NCBI GenBank assembly: GCA_026416715.1 | Contig: JAOAEQ010000004.1 | Span: forward strand, 62,001-126,000 | Direction: 5' to 3' | Length of the DNA stretch: 64,000 nucleotides | Source: a bacterium | Lineage (GTDB): Bacteria > UBP4 > UBA4092 > JAOAEQ01 | Shown: piece after piece, positions 16,540-25,130 of the stretch | Position numbering within the stretch: position 1 is the stretch's first letter | Layout: every line of letters starts with the position of its first letter | Translations under genes and position numbers: made by a program | The notes under the pieces: model-generated | What the model saw: only the letters and a program-made list of their open reading frames with translations | Databases searched by the model: none | Told to the model about the DNA's origin: nothing

Positions 16540-17328
16540 TTATTCGAAGCTGGTTTCAGTACGAATTGGCGGTTGCGTTCCAGTTTGATGTGGTGCACTA
16601 GGTTGGGTAACTTCTGGGATTGGAGGAACATACTTCCAATGTGCTGGGTCGGTCTTATCGAACATACCTTTTTCCACCACTGGCGGTTCTGGTTGTTCAA
16701 CTTTAGGAAGGAGAAACGACCGTTCATCAAAAATAACATAGTCAGTTTTCCCATAAGGAACAGAGTTAATCCAGCGAGTCGCTTTTCGGTTACTACCCCA
16801 ATAAACGACAACATACTTTTTGGGATATAACGGGTTCGGATGAATCATAATCACGCCAATCCCATCGTTCGTAAACCGATTCTTACCCGCAACTACTGCC
16901 GGTGGGTCGATCAGTATCGGTAACTGTTTATAAATCTGTCGAATGATACTGTTTGATGAGGGGCTCCCGTAAAGAAGTAAATGATAACTGGTTATATCCG
17001 ACCAGGTTACTTCGGTATCAGCTTTATACTGTTCGTCGCGGTCTCGGCCGAGTTTCCAGAACCGTATCACATCTTCTACTGTTCGTTTCAACAACCGGGT
17101 TTCCTGAATATCGTCGGACTGAGTTCCGTAAACATATAGAAATGGTGACTGGAACGCATCGATTATTCCAGGGATAACCGGTCGTATCGGTTCGACTGGT
17201 ACCGGTGCGGGTTGTGATAGAGTTGTAGATTTCGTTAGTGGTGTTGAATTAACCTTTTTAGGTGCAGCGATACTATAAGAAACGAACATTGTTGTTGCTA
17301 TAATAATCGAAATCGTTTTTTTCCGCAT
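16540..17328 (-). CDS. Secreted protein of unknown function
   Basis: The 262-residue product starts with a signal peptide (MRKKTISIIIATTMFVSYSIAA) and a Thr/Pro-rich spacer. The core includes PFLYVYGTQ, KADTEVTWSDI, LLLYGSPSSN and IMIHPNPLYPKKYVVVYWGS, which resembles a C-terminal module I associate with secreted alpha/beta hydrolases of the prolyl oligopeptidase type. No catalytic Ser elbow is visible, so it may be a stand-alone accessory domain. A Pro-rich tail follows. AGGAA precedes the ATG. It converges on cstA and diverges from the Crp/Fnr gene. Confidence 0.6.
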   Translation of the reverse strand: MRKKTISIIIATTMFVSYSIAAPKKVNSTPLTKSTTLSQPAPVPVEPIRPVIPGIIDAFQSPFLYVYGTQSDDIQETRLLKRTVEDVIRFWKLGRDRDEQYKADTEVTWSDITSYHLLLYGSPSSNSIIRQIYKQLPILIDPPAVVAGKNRFTNDGIGVIMIHPNPLYPKKYVVVYWGSNRKATRWINSVPYGKTDYVIFDERSFLLPKVEQPEPPVVEKGMFDKTDPAHWKYVPPIPEVTQPSAPHQTGTQPPIRTETSFE

Positions 17329-17445
17329 AGATGTATTCCTTTATTATTGTTATCAATAAACAGAATGTAATTGCAGATGGATATCATGCATAAACTATCT
17401 AAAGAATATTGTATCGTAAATGTTCTAAATTGAGCAATAATGATT

Positions 17446-17475
17446 TTGACTTGCGTGATTTCTGTATGTTACGAT
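17446..17475 (+). promoter_or_regulatory. Predicted promoter of the Crp/Fnr gene
   Basis: TTGACT (17446-17451) and TACGAT (17470-17475) are 18 bases apart, about 55 bases before the start codon. No convincing palindromic FNR box was seen. Confidence 0.45.
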
Positions 17476-17528
17476 AGACCAGAAAATAGAAAAAATCCGA
17501 GTTCATTTATTGTTCGTTTAGTTTCAAC

Positions 17529-18233
17529 ATGACCATCATAGCATTGTTAAAAAAGAATCCGATATTCTCCGTAGTGCCAATAAACGAACTGCGGCAATTA
17601 TCGCAGCTATTCCAACACCGGAAATTTAATCGTGGACAGATTATTTTTAACGAAGGCGACGTAGCGAAATGGCTATATCTCGTTTATGATGGAAAAGTTC
17701 GGATTCTCAAAAATTCTGCTCGTGGGAAAGAATTAATGCTTGAAGTGATTTCACCCGGAGAAATTTTCGGTGGAATTGGCGTGTTTGATGGAACCACGTA
17801 TCCGGCAACTGCACAAGCTATGGAACCGACAGAAGTTTTACAACTAACTCGCTACGATTTTTTTACATTGCTCGCGAGATATCCTGCACTTGCGCAACAG
17901 GCGCTTACCTACTTCGGCCAGCGGTTAAAAGATGCGCATGAGTTGATGCGGATTATTGCAATCGAACGCGTGCAGACGCGAATAGCGGCTATCCTTTTAA
18001 AACTTATGGAACGGGAACTTCGAGAACGGCCAAAAATCCCGAATTTTAAAGATGGGATTAAATTAAATGTTATTCTTACTCGAGCAGATATTGCGGATAT
18101 GGTTGGTACCACAGTAGAAACCGCAATACGGGTTATGAGTCGATTTACAAAATCCGGTTGGATTAAAACGACTCACGGGAGAATCTCTATTCTCAATCCT
18201 ACAGCTCTCCAGCAGATTGTACAGCAGAGGTAG
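17529..18233 (+). CDS. Crp/Fnr family transcriptional regulator
   Basis: The N-terminal cyclic-nucleotide-binding fold (residues about 10-125) contains FNEGDVAKWLYLVYDGKVRI and SPGEIFGGIGVFDG. A long dimer helix and a C-terminal winged helix follow with LTRADIADMVGTTVETAIRVMSRF as recognition region. The Fnr-type N-terminal cysteines are absent, and the cNMP phosphate-binding arginine motif is not obvious, so the effector is unknown. The adjacent ferredoxin and DUF1858 genes form a known redox-type neighbourhood, which it may regulate. Confidence 0.88.
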   Translation: MTIIALLKKNPIFSVVPINELRQLSQLFQHRKFNRGQIIFNEGDVAKWLYLVYDGKVRILKNSARGKELMLEVISPGEIFGGIGVFDGTTYPATAQAMEPTEVLQLTRYDFFTLLARYPALAQQALTYFGQRLKDAHELMRIIAIERVQTRIAAILLKLMERELRERPKIPNFKDGIKLNVILTRADIADMVGTTVETAIRVMSRFTKSGWIKTTHGRISILNPTALQQIVQQR

Positions 18234-18351
18234 CTTTTCCAAATCTGCCAGATATTTTTTGCGATATGATATCCATCATATCTTTCACCACACACTTTAG
18301 CCTAATATTGATGAACAACATTAATATATTTTGCTTATGAAAGGGCTACCC

Positions 18352-19128
18352 ATGGCAAAAATAAACCGTAAAATTATTACCATTGATGAAGAAAAATGTG
18401 ACGGCTGCGGATTATGCATACCGTCCTGCCCGGAAGGAGCTTTGCAGATTGTGAATGGAAAAGCGAAATTGGTTAAAGAGAATTTCTGTGATGGATTAGG
18501 TGCTTGTTTAGGTGAATGCCCGCAGAATGCGCTCCGAATTGAAGAGCGGATTACCGAAGAATATGATGAAGAAGGGGTTATCGCTCATATAAAAGAACAA
18601 TCGCCGGAATTATTGCAGAAACATATTGCGCATCTACAGGCGCATGCTACAGAATTACCGCTAGCACATGCTCATCCAGCGGTTGGCGGATGTCCTTCCG
18701 CGCAAATCATTCAATGGAAGACTACGCCGAAACAATCCCTTGAAAAAGTGACAGTTAATTCCGAATTACGGCAATGGCCTATCCAGCTGCATTTAGTATC
18801 TCCCTCAGCACCATATTTCCAGCATGCGGATTTGATACTCGTTGCTGATTGTGTTCCGTTCGCCTATGCGAATTTCCATCAGGATTTTCTGAAACATAAC
18901 GCTATTGCTATCGCTTGTCCAAAACTGGATAATGTTCAACCGTATGGAGAGAAAATCGTTCAGATTATCCTCCACGGGAATATCAAAAGCTTAAAAGTTG
19001 TTCATATGGAAGTGCCCTGCTGTTTCGGGTTAGTGCGAATTGCAAATGAAGCTATCCGCAAGAGTCAGCGAAATATCCCGTTTGAAACGATTACTATTAG
19101 TATCAAAGGTGAAATCAGGAAAGAATAA
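18352..19128 (+). CDS. Two-cluster 4Fe-4S ferredoxin-type protein
   Basis: The N-terminal ferredoxin domain has one canonical cluster motif (CDGCGLCIPSCPEGAL) and a variant second one (CDGLGACLGECPQNAL). The remaining 170 residues form a conserved domain with AHAHPAVGGCPSA, VADCVPFAYANFH and MEVPCCFGL, adding further cysteines. Proteins of this type are often encoded beside Crp/Fnr regulators and hybrid-cluster-related proteins in anaerobes. ATG 18352 is preferred (AAAGG 7 bases upstream and MAKINRKIITID as family start); in-frame starts at 18331 and 18337 are possible. Confidence 0.85.
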   Translation: MAKINRKIITIDEEKCDGCGLCIPSCPEGALQIVNGKAKLVKENFCDGLGACLGECPQNALRIEERITEEYDEEGVIAHIKEQSPELLQKHIAHLQAHATELPLAHAHPAVGGCPSAQIIQWKTTPKQSLEKVTVNSELRQWPIQLHLVSPSAPYFQHADLILVADCVPFAYANFHQDFLKHNAIAIACPKLDNVQPYGEKIVQIILHGNIKSLKVVHMEVPCCFGLVRIANEAIRKSQRNIPFETITISIKGEIRKE

Positions 19129-19184
19129 AATAGGGATTGATAGTTTACCCCGTATTCTTATCATTGGAAGGAGGAGACCGAATT

Positions 19185-19406
19185 ATGCCAGACACCACGT
19201 TTAAAATAACCAAGAATACCGTTATCGGCGAAATATTGAAAGTGTGTCCGGAAGCGGAACGAGTGATAGCGAAATATTTTGGTACCGCTTGTTTCAGCTG
19301 CCCGGGGATGAAAATGGAATCAATTGAATTCGGGGCAATGATGCATAATCTTGACCCAAATCTCATTGTTGCGGAAATTAATGCTATTCTAAAAAAACAG
19401 AAATAA
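19185..19406 (+). CDS. DUF1858 domain protein
   Basis: The 73-residue protein is a stand-alone DUF1858 domain, resembling the hybrid-cluster-protein-associated redox disulfide family. It has the conserved cysteines in CFSCPG and the LDPNLIVAEINAIL end. A redox or Fe-S maintenance role is inferred from the family. AAGGAGGAG precedes the ATG at 19185, which rules out an upstream TTG reading. It lies 56 bases after the ferredoxin gene. Confidence 0.85.
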   Translation: MPDTTFKITKNTVIGEILKVCPEAERVIAKYFGTACFSCPGMKMESIEFGAMMHNLDPNLIVAEINAILKKQK

Positions 19407-19465
19407 GCTACCCGCAAATTTTATCTTCAGAATTCAAATGCTCTTATAAAATTTTTATAGAAAAA

Positions 19466-19494
19466 TTGACATTATAGATTGTATGATATATAAT
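19466..19494 (+). promoter_or_regulatory. Consensus promoter of the hicBA operon
   Basis: TTGACA (19466-19471), a 17-base spacer and TATAAT (19489-19494) match sigma70 consensus exactly. An AT-rich imperfect palindrome (TATAAAATTTTTATA, about 19445-19459) just upstream may be a HicB operator (inference). After the predicted start near 19501 comes AGGAG, a two-codon frame ATG-AAG-TAG (19512-19520), a second AGGAG, and then the hicB ATG. Confidence 0.85.
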
Positions 19495-19531
19495 AATTTT
19501 TAGGAGTTTAAATGAAGTAGAGGAGTTTTTC

Positions 19532-19723
19532 ATGGATACAAAAAAATATGTTTATTGGCAAGATGAGGATATGTGGCTAGGATATTTAGAAGAGTATCCA
19601 GACTATATGACTCAAGGAGAGACACTAGAGGAACTTCAGGAAAATTTAAAGGATTTATATAAGGAATTAACAAGTGGGTTGATTCCGTGTGTTCGTAGAG
19701 TTGCGGAGCTAGAACTGGCATGA
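19532..19723 (+). CDS. hicB: HicB-type antitoxin
   Basis: The 63-residue protein has the HicB/UPF0150 partial RNase-H-like fold: MWLGYLEEYPDYMTQGETLEELQENLKDLYKEL. It would neutralise the HicA ribonuclease by direct binding. No C-terminal DNA-binding domain is present. Its TGA overlaps the hicA ATG in ATGA (19720-19723), and antitoxin precedes toxin. GAGGAG lies about 7 bases before the ATG. Confidence 0.88.
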   Translation: MDTKKYVYWQDEDMWLGYLEEYPDYMTQGETLEELQENLKDLYKELTSGLIPCVRRVAELELA

Positions 19724-19902
19724 AACGAATCGATTTAATCCGGCAAATCGAAGCTATGGGTTGCATTTTTATTCGACATGGAGGGAAACATGATTGGTAT
19801 CAAAACCCTAGAACACGAGCTGCGCAACCGATCCCTAGACATAAAGATATCAATGATAACCTAGCCAAACATATTATTAAGATGCTAAAAGATTCATCTT
19901 AG
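19720..19902 (+). CDS. hicA: HicA-type mRNA interferase toxin
   Basis: The 60-residue protein has a double-stranded-RNA-binding-like fold that cleaves mRNA. The catalytic histidine sits in FIRHGGKHDWY, and the family end IPRHKDINDNLAKHIIKML is intact. It appears functional. Translation is coupled to hicB, and the next gene starts 18 bases after its stop, so toxin and downstream genes probably share a transcript. Confidence 0.9.
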   Translation: MKRIDLIRQIEAMGCIFIRHGGKHDWYQNPRTRAAQPIPRHKDINDNLAKHIIKMLKDSS

Positions 19903-19920
19903 TAAGAAGGAAGGTGTTAT

Positions 19921-20094
19921 ATGTATTACTTTATTTACCACGATAAAGTAACTCCTGCAGCGAAACTCCATAAAGAAACTTGCGGAGCCTGTAAAGGTGG
20001 TCGTGGCATGCATGGACATCAGAAACTTGACGAGAATGAGTGGTATGGTCCATTTAGCAACATTCAGCAAGCCATTAACTCAGCCCAAGTATGA
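19921..20094 (+). CDS. 57-residue Cys/His-rich protein, unknown function
   Basis: The frame begins MYYFIYHDKVTPAAKLHKET, continues with CGAC, a Gly-rich segment and HGH, and ends with a WYGPFSNIQQAINSA helix. The His/Cys spacing suggests a small zinc site (inference). AAGGAAGG precedes the ATG, and its TGA overlaps the next ATG (ATGA at 20091), so it is coupled to the glycosylase-like gene. I do not recognise a named family, although similar WxGPF-xx-A modules occur as small nucleic-acid-linked proteins. Confidence 0.7.
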   Translation: MYYFIYHDKVTPAAKLHKETCGACKGGRGMHGHQKLDENEWYGPFSNIQQAINSAQV

Positions 20095-20876
20095 GGTATT
20101 GGAAATTTGAACCACTTGTTATAAGTCCACAAATTAGCGTCATTAACTTATCAGATAATTTAATAAATCAGATTACGCTTCGAATAATTGAATTTGGTCA
20201 GAGCCTTCCACGATTTAGCACTGGCTTACCTGAAGCTGATGAGCTCGTTTATTGTGACAATTTTGCGTTTCTCATCGCTTGTTGCCTTGATAGAGGAATG
20301 CCTTCCGAAATCATCTGGCGTATACCGTATTTTTTAAAACAAGCATGCGGACATCTAGATCCGGAACGATTCAGTAAAATGTCTATAGAAGAATTGAGTC
20401 AGGTAATATATCATCTACCAGTGCGACCGAGATATACTAATGATGCTCCATACACAATCATCCAACTTGCAACTATAATCACCAATGAATTCGGTGGAAA
20501 AGCAGAAAATTTATGGATAGGCCATTCAGTTCGTGAAATTTATCGGACATTACGTCGGATTCGTGGAGTTGGAGAAGGAATAGCTAATATGACGATTAAC
20601 CTTCTCCATCGATATTTGAATATTGAACTTACCGTAGATGATTTAAGAGACATTGATGTAAAACCAGATGTTCATGTGGAACGGGTTTTTCAACGGACGG
20701 GATTATCCCCAGGCGCAGGCAGTTCCGTTTTTGCTGCTCGATTACATAGTCCAAATTATCCGGCTGCTCTTGATCTAGGTGCTTGGACTATCGGTAAGAA
20801 TTGGTGCCATGCGAAGGTGCCAAACCACGAGGGGTGTCCTATCATGGCTATATGTCCGAAAATACCGGTTGAATAA
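20091..20876 (+). CDS. HhH-GPD superfamily DNA glycosylase-like protein
   Basis: It probably binds and repairs DNA by base excision. The helix-hairpin-helix reads LRRIRGVGEGIANMTINLL (about residues 155-173), followed by a region with an Asp in VKPDVHVERVFQRTG like the Endonuclease III/MutY Gly-Pro-Asp loop. Cysteines 239, 249 and 255 match the Endonuclease III Fe-S motif C-x6-C-x2-C-x5-C, except that the second position (residue 246) is His. A Lys equivalent to the bifunctional lyase residue was not identified. It overlaps the 57-residue gene and lies 12 bases before the next, in one operon with hicBA. Confidence 0.72.
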   Translation: MRYWKFEPLVISPQISVINLSDNLINQITLRIIEFGQSLPRFSTGLPEADELVYCDNFAFLIACCLDRGMPSEIIWRIPYFLKQACGHLDPERFSKMSIEELSQVIYHLPVRPRYTNDAPYTIIQLATIITNEFGGKAENLWIGHSVREIYRTLRRIRGVGEGIANMTINLLHRYLNIELTVDDLRDIDVKPDVHVERVFQRTGLSPGAGSSVFAARLHSPNYPAALDLGAWTIGKNWCHAKVPNHEGCPIMAICPKIPVE

Positions 20877-20888
20877 AAAGGGTTTCGT

Positions 20889-21356
20889 ATGTCTTCTTGG
20901 AAGATGCCGCCGATAGCGAAAGTTTATGAAGCATTAAGTGCGGTTGCTGACCAGCGGGTTAATATCATCGGCGCGACTAATGCTCAAGTACTATCTTCGA
21001 CTCGGGAAAAAGTTTATGATATCGAATGGTCAGCGGATATGCAATCGTTCAGCTCGAATGATAATGCTTCTTATTGGCAGGGATATATTGGATATCCGAT
21101 TATAGCTGTTCTTTTGAAACTAGGGAAATTGACCTACGACAACAAAATCGTTGGCCTATTAGCTAATATCCCGTGGAAAGAGATTAACCTCAAGTTTAAG
21201 CGGGATTATGAGAAAGCAGTAGCTTATGTTCTCGAGCAAATAGAAGCGAAAGGTGGGAATCGAACAGAAATCATTTCAGAAGTTGAAAGAATATATAAGC
21301 AACTGAACGAACTGCATCTCCAACGGCTACAAAAGCACCGACTACCACCGAAGTAA
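20889..21356 (+). CDS. Conserved protein of unknown function (155 aa)
   Basis: I do not recognise a named domain. The soluble 155-residue protein has a distinctive SNDNASYWQGYIGYPIIAVLL segment (about residues 55-75), then WKEINLKFKRDYEKAVAYVL and a basic, helical C-terminus. The N-terminus MPPIAKVYEALSAVAD is also helical. There is no signal peptide or membrane helix. As last gene of the operon it probably works with the glycosylase-like protein or the DNA it acts on (inference from context only). Confidence 0.6.
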   Translation: MSSWKMPPIAKVYEALSAVADQRVNIIGATNAQVLSSTREKVYDIEWSADMQSFSSNDNASYWQGYIGYPIIAVLLKLGKLTYDNKIVGLLANIPWKEINLKFKRDYEKAVAYVLEQIEAKGGNRTEIISEVERIYKQLNELHLQRLQKHRLPPK

Positions 21357-21466
21357 CACTGCTGGTTTACCGATATATCTATCAACTATCAAATTCCCGA
21401 TGCTCAATATCAAATGAACCTATCTATTGCAAACTTTGTGTTTTTATATTGACCAATCAATAAATA

Positions 21467-21817
21467 TTATTCTATAGCACCGGCATCTTGTAATACATTG
21501 CGAATATCCTGCCGATTCATTTGTATTGCGTATTGCAATGCAGTTAACCCCGCATGGTTTTTAATGGTATATTTCGCGCCATGTTTTAAGAGAAGTTTAA
21601 CAATTTCTAAATTCCCGAATCGAACCGCTTTCATTAGCGGGGTATATCCTAACGCATCCGTTGCGTTTATATCAATTCCTTTATCAATCAAATATTCGAT
21701 ACGCGCAATATTCCCAACGCTAATACACCGATTCAATTCTTCTAACCCTAAATTTTCATGGCGACGATGTATTGGGTCTATATCATTCGTAAATAAAAAT
21801 GAAGAATATGGAGCCAT
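21467..21817 (-). CDS. Small ankyrin-repeat protein
   Basis: The 116-residue protein has about three ankyrin repeats: ELNRCISVGNIARIEYLIDKGIDIN, then NATDALGYTPLMKAVRFGNLE, then NHAGLTALQYAIQMNRQD. Ankyrin repeats mediate protein contacts; the partner is unknown. It has no signal peptide and converges on the hicBA-glycosylase operon. Confidence 0.8.
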   Translation of the reverse strand: MAPYSSFLFTNDIDPIHRRHENLGLEELNRCISVGNIARIEYLIDKGIDINATDALGYTPLMKAVRFGNLEIVKLLLKHGAKYTIKNHAGLTALQYAIQMNRQDIRNVLQDAGAIE

Positions 21818-21917
21818 TTTTTGTAATCTTGTTAAAAGGCAGTTGTACTATTTGATATTTTATCAAAAACTAGACTTGCCTGCAATCTGATGATTCGTGC
21901 TGATGATTGGTGATAAT

Positions 21918-21947
21918 TTGACTGCATTATGAATCACTTGTTATAAT
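21918..21947 (+). promoter_or_regulatory. Predicted promoter of the 22111 gene
   Basis: TTGACT (21918-21923) and TATAAT (21942-21947) are 18 bases apart. The predicted 5' leader is about 155 bases long, with no structure I can name. GGAGG lies 7 bases before the ATG at 22111. Confidence 0.65.
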
Positions 21948-22110
21948 ATAACTACATAGTCTCTCTTGAATCTAGCCGGTTTCATCAAAGGTAGATATTT
22001 TTCCTGATTGAACGATAAAAAGAACTATATACTTATCTCATCATAATCAGCGGAATCTCGCTTGATTTTCGTTGGTTAGATAATATATTTATGCAACGGA
22101 GGATGTTCTG

Positions 22111-25092
22111 ATGATTAAACGAAGGTTAGGAGTTATTATATTAGGTGCATTATTTTGTTTGAGTATTTTTGCTATTGCGGATGAACTTCTCTTGCCTGGC
22201 GGTTTCTCCGGAACGGTATCGTATAGTGGGAGTAGTTCCGGCGCTATTTTTCTGGTGATATTCAACACGCCGTTTTATGGTGACCCGACTTCGTTTGTTT
22301 ATTTACCTACGTTAGGGAAATATACGGTTAGTAATCTGATTCCAGGTACCTATTATCTCGCAGCATTTATCGATTGTAACGGTAACCATGATTTAGATTT
22401 CGGTCATGAACCGCTGGGAGCGTATGGCGGATTTTATCAACCGACTCCAATTACGGTTACCAGTGGCGGTAATACCCCCAATATTAATGTTACTATCGAA
22501 AATCCACCGAGCGGCGATAAAACGCCACCAACATTGGTTTCAACGAATCCAGCAATTGGTGCGGTGAATGTCGCTACGACCACGCGAACGTTTTCATTTA
22601 CCTTCAGTGAAAAGATGTGGATTAACCATGATATGGAGTTCACCAATTTCACCGCGAATTTTTCGTATTCTTGGTCAACAGATGGGAAAACGATAACGTA
22701 TACTTCAGACCGTAACTTACCCGCTAATACTATCCTATACTGGATTTTGCAGGGATTTCAAGATTTAGCAGGGAACGTATTATTTCCGGTTAACGGTGCG
22801 TTTGCCACGGGGTCGAATTATAGTGTTGGTGCGGTTAAAGGAACGATAACCTACCTCGGTAGTAGCACCGGTCGGATTGGTATATTTCTTTCTAGAGATA
22901 AAATGTTCGACACCGTTGTTGGATTCGGAATGATAACTGCTCCGGGACAATATACGGTATCAAACCTCGCGCCGGGAACCTATTATGCTGCGGCGGTTAT
23001 GGATATTAATGGAAACGGGTTTCCTGATGTTGGTCACGAACCGATGGGTATGTATGGCGGGAATATCTATTATCCGACTCCGATAAACGTGGCGGCTAAC
23101 GCTACCACGAGCAATGTTAATATTACGTTACAGAACCCGCCGACTGGCGATTCGACTCCACCATATTTAGTTGCATCGAATCCAGCGAACGGTGCGTATA
23201 ATGTTTCGACAACACAACGAACACTATCGTTCACGTTCAGTGAACCAATGTGGATAAGTTCTCTTATCGATTTGCAAGGGGGATATACCGACGGGATAAC
23301 TTATTCGTGGAGTTCGGACGGAAGAACCATAACCTATACATATCAATATCCGCTACCGTCATCTAATGTCGTCCGGTGGACATTAAATCCGAATTACGAT
23401 GACGATGAGTGGCGGTTTATGGATTTAGCTGGTAATATACTTCCTATGACGAGCGGAAGTTATACGACACAACATATCGGGAATATTCCGGATATTCGAC
23501 TCAATATCGCTCGGTCTGAACTGGACTTAATACAATTACACCGATATTTTCTGGGACCGTGGGGGCTAGCCAATTGGACGTGGTCATCGTATACTACGTT
23601 TGCAAATATTACGATTGATAGTAATGCATTTGTCGATTATTTAACTCCGTTACAATGGACTCCGGGATTAGATACAGTAACCTTTACCGCAGCGGGTTAT
23701 GGCAGTGATAAATCGGTTTTAAAATATTCTAGCTATGTGTTTAACGGAAGATTACCGACTGCATTGGTTGATAATGGAAGGAAAATCGCTAATTGTGACT
23801 TAAAGTTATCTGACTATTTCCTGAACCTCGGTGCACCTGTTGGTCCCGCGCAATATTCCGTAGATACAGTTCGGTATAGTAATAGCGCTGATATCGGGAA
23901 ATTAACTGTATCTTTTTCCGGAGATACTTTGAAAATCAGTGCTACCAGTGCTTTAAAAGGTTCTGCACAAGTTGTCGTTAAAGTGTATACTTCAACCGCA
24001 AATGATTGGGAAAAAGAACTGGTTAATGTCTATGAAATAGCTAATACATATAGTCGGTTTACTATTGCCAGTGATACCAGTAAATGGTTCTATGAAATTT
24101 ATGGTGATGGAACTGGTACCGGTACATTATCTTGGCTTTCATCATTTGGCAGTCAAAGCGGGGTATTGAGGATAGAACAGATACCAGGACAGAAAGCGAA
24201 ATTAACGCAAATTATTACCGTTCCCGAACCAGGATGGTATACCGCAGAAGCGAAAGTCGCAACTGATATTTCGAATCCGGCGAAACAGCAGAAAGCGTAT
24301 CTCTATCTCCAAGAACTCAGTCAGAATACGGCAATCATTTCCTGCGCAAATCAGGTGATTGCACCTGGAGCTGGCGGGTTTGGTTCTGCCAATGTCTGGA
24401 AAACCATGAAAATATCGTATTATGCGACCGGAACGATACTTGGCGTTCAGGTGGTTGCGATAAATCCGTCGAATAGTGCGGTTACCGGTAGTATGTATAT
24501 TGATGATATCTATATGTATCCAGCGCCACCGGAAGTATATCAATGTCGTGGCGTTAATACTATCGGAATATATAACCATAGTTTCTATGACGGATTGAAT
24601 AATTGGCTGATTGAATCGTATGGCGATGCGACTGCGCCTGGTTCGTGGGATATTTATAATAGCGGTTCAGCGAACCATTGGCAGCTCCTGCGTGGAATCC
24701 AAGCTAGCGGGCAGAAAGCGAAAATCAGCCAGAATATAGATTTATCGAATTTCCAAGGGATTGGGCAGAAAAATGCTGCGGTTTCAGTTTGGGTATATAG
24801 CGAAGCCGGGTCGCAATCGAATTCGCAGAAAGTATATCTCTATTTCTATAGTATGAATAGTTCTAGAACGAAAGTTATCGAAAGTGGAAACGCTATCCTA
24901 CAACCTGGAAAATGGACTCCTGGCGAATGGCGTCAACTCCGGTTCGGATATACGCCAATAACCGGATATAATTCAATTCAGTTAGTCGGTATCAATCCGA
25001 GCGGGAAACCAACGCAAACGATGTATTTCGATGATGTTGAAGCATGGATTGACCAAGACCTTCCAGCATACTGGGACCATAGTTTATTCTAA
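22111..25092 (+). CDS. Large secreted multi-domain protein with Big_5-type repeats
   Basis: A signal peptide (MIKRRLGVIILGALFCLSIFA) is followed by a duplicated two-domain unit. Each unit has a prealbumin-like domain (YTVSNLxPGTYYxAA, then GHEPxGxYGG) and a Big_5-like Ig domain (PPxLVxxNPAxGAxNV, FxFSExMWI): about residues 28-235 and 236-450. A middle region follows (450-650) with bacterial Ig-like character. Two C-terminal beta-sandwich domains resemble carbohydrate-binding modules (about 650-800 and 815-985), each with a QKAK(L/I)(T/S)Q motif. It is probably exported and binds carbohydrate or the surface; no catalytic domain is visible. A strong terminator follows. Confidence 0.7.
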   Translation: MIKRRLGVIILGALFCLSIFAIADELLLPGGFSGTVSYSGSSSGAIFLVIFNTPFYGDPTSFVYLPTLGKYTVSNLIPGTYYLAAFIDCNGNHDLDFGHEPLGAYGGFYQPTPITVTSGGNTPNINVTIENPPSGDKTPPTLVSTNPAIGAVNVATTTRTFSFTFSEKMWINHDMEFTNFTANFSYSWSTDGKTITYTSDRNLPANTILYWILQGFQDLAGNVLFPVNGAFATGSNYSVGAVKGTITYLGSSTGRIGIFLSRDKMFDTVVGFGMITAPGQYTVSNLAPGTYYAAAVMDINGNGFPDVGHEPMGMYGGNIYYPTPINVAANATTSNVNITLQNPPTGDSTPPYLVASNPANGAYNVSTTQRTLSFTFSEPMWISSLIDLQGGYTDGITYSWSSDGRTITYTYQYPLPSSNVVRWTLNPNYDDDEWRFMDLAGNILPMTSGSYTTQHIGNIPDIRLNIARSELDLIQLHRYFLGPWGLANWTWSSYTTFANITIDSNAFVDYLTPLQWTPGLDTVTFTAAGYGSDKSVLKYSSYVFNGRLPTALVDNGRKIANCDLKLSDYFLNLGAPVGPAQYSVDTVRYSNSADIGKLTVSFSGDTLKISATSALKGSAQVVVKVYTSTANDWEKELVNVYEIANTYSRFTIASDTSKWFYEIYGDGTGTGTLSWLSSFGSQSGVLRIEQIPGQKAKLTQIITVPEPGWYTAEAKVATDISNPAKQQKAYLYLQELSQNTAIISCANQVIAPGAGGFGSANVWKTMKISYYATGTILGVQVVAINPSNSAVTGSMYIDDIYMYPAPPEVYQCRGVNTIGIYNHSFYDGLNNWLIESYGDATAPGSWDIYNSGSANHWQLLRGIQASGQKAKISQNIDLSNFQGIGQKNAAVSVWVYSEAGSQSNSQKVYLYFYSMNSSRTKVIESGNAILQPGKWTPGEWRQLRFGYTPITGYNSIQLVGINPSGKPTQTMYFDDVEAWIDQDLPAYWDHSLF

Positions 25093-25130
25093 AACTAAAC
25101 ACCAAGTATTAAATATTAGGTAACCAAATA

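Noticed and set aside
16447-16830. Plus-strand frame after cstA
   Set aside because: It is antisense to the secreted protein gene at 16540-17328, which has a signal peptide and a ribosome-binding site.
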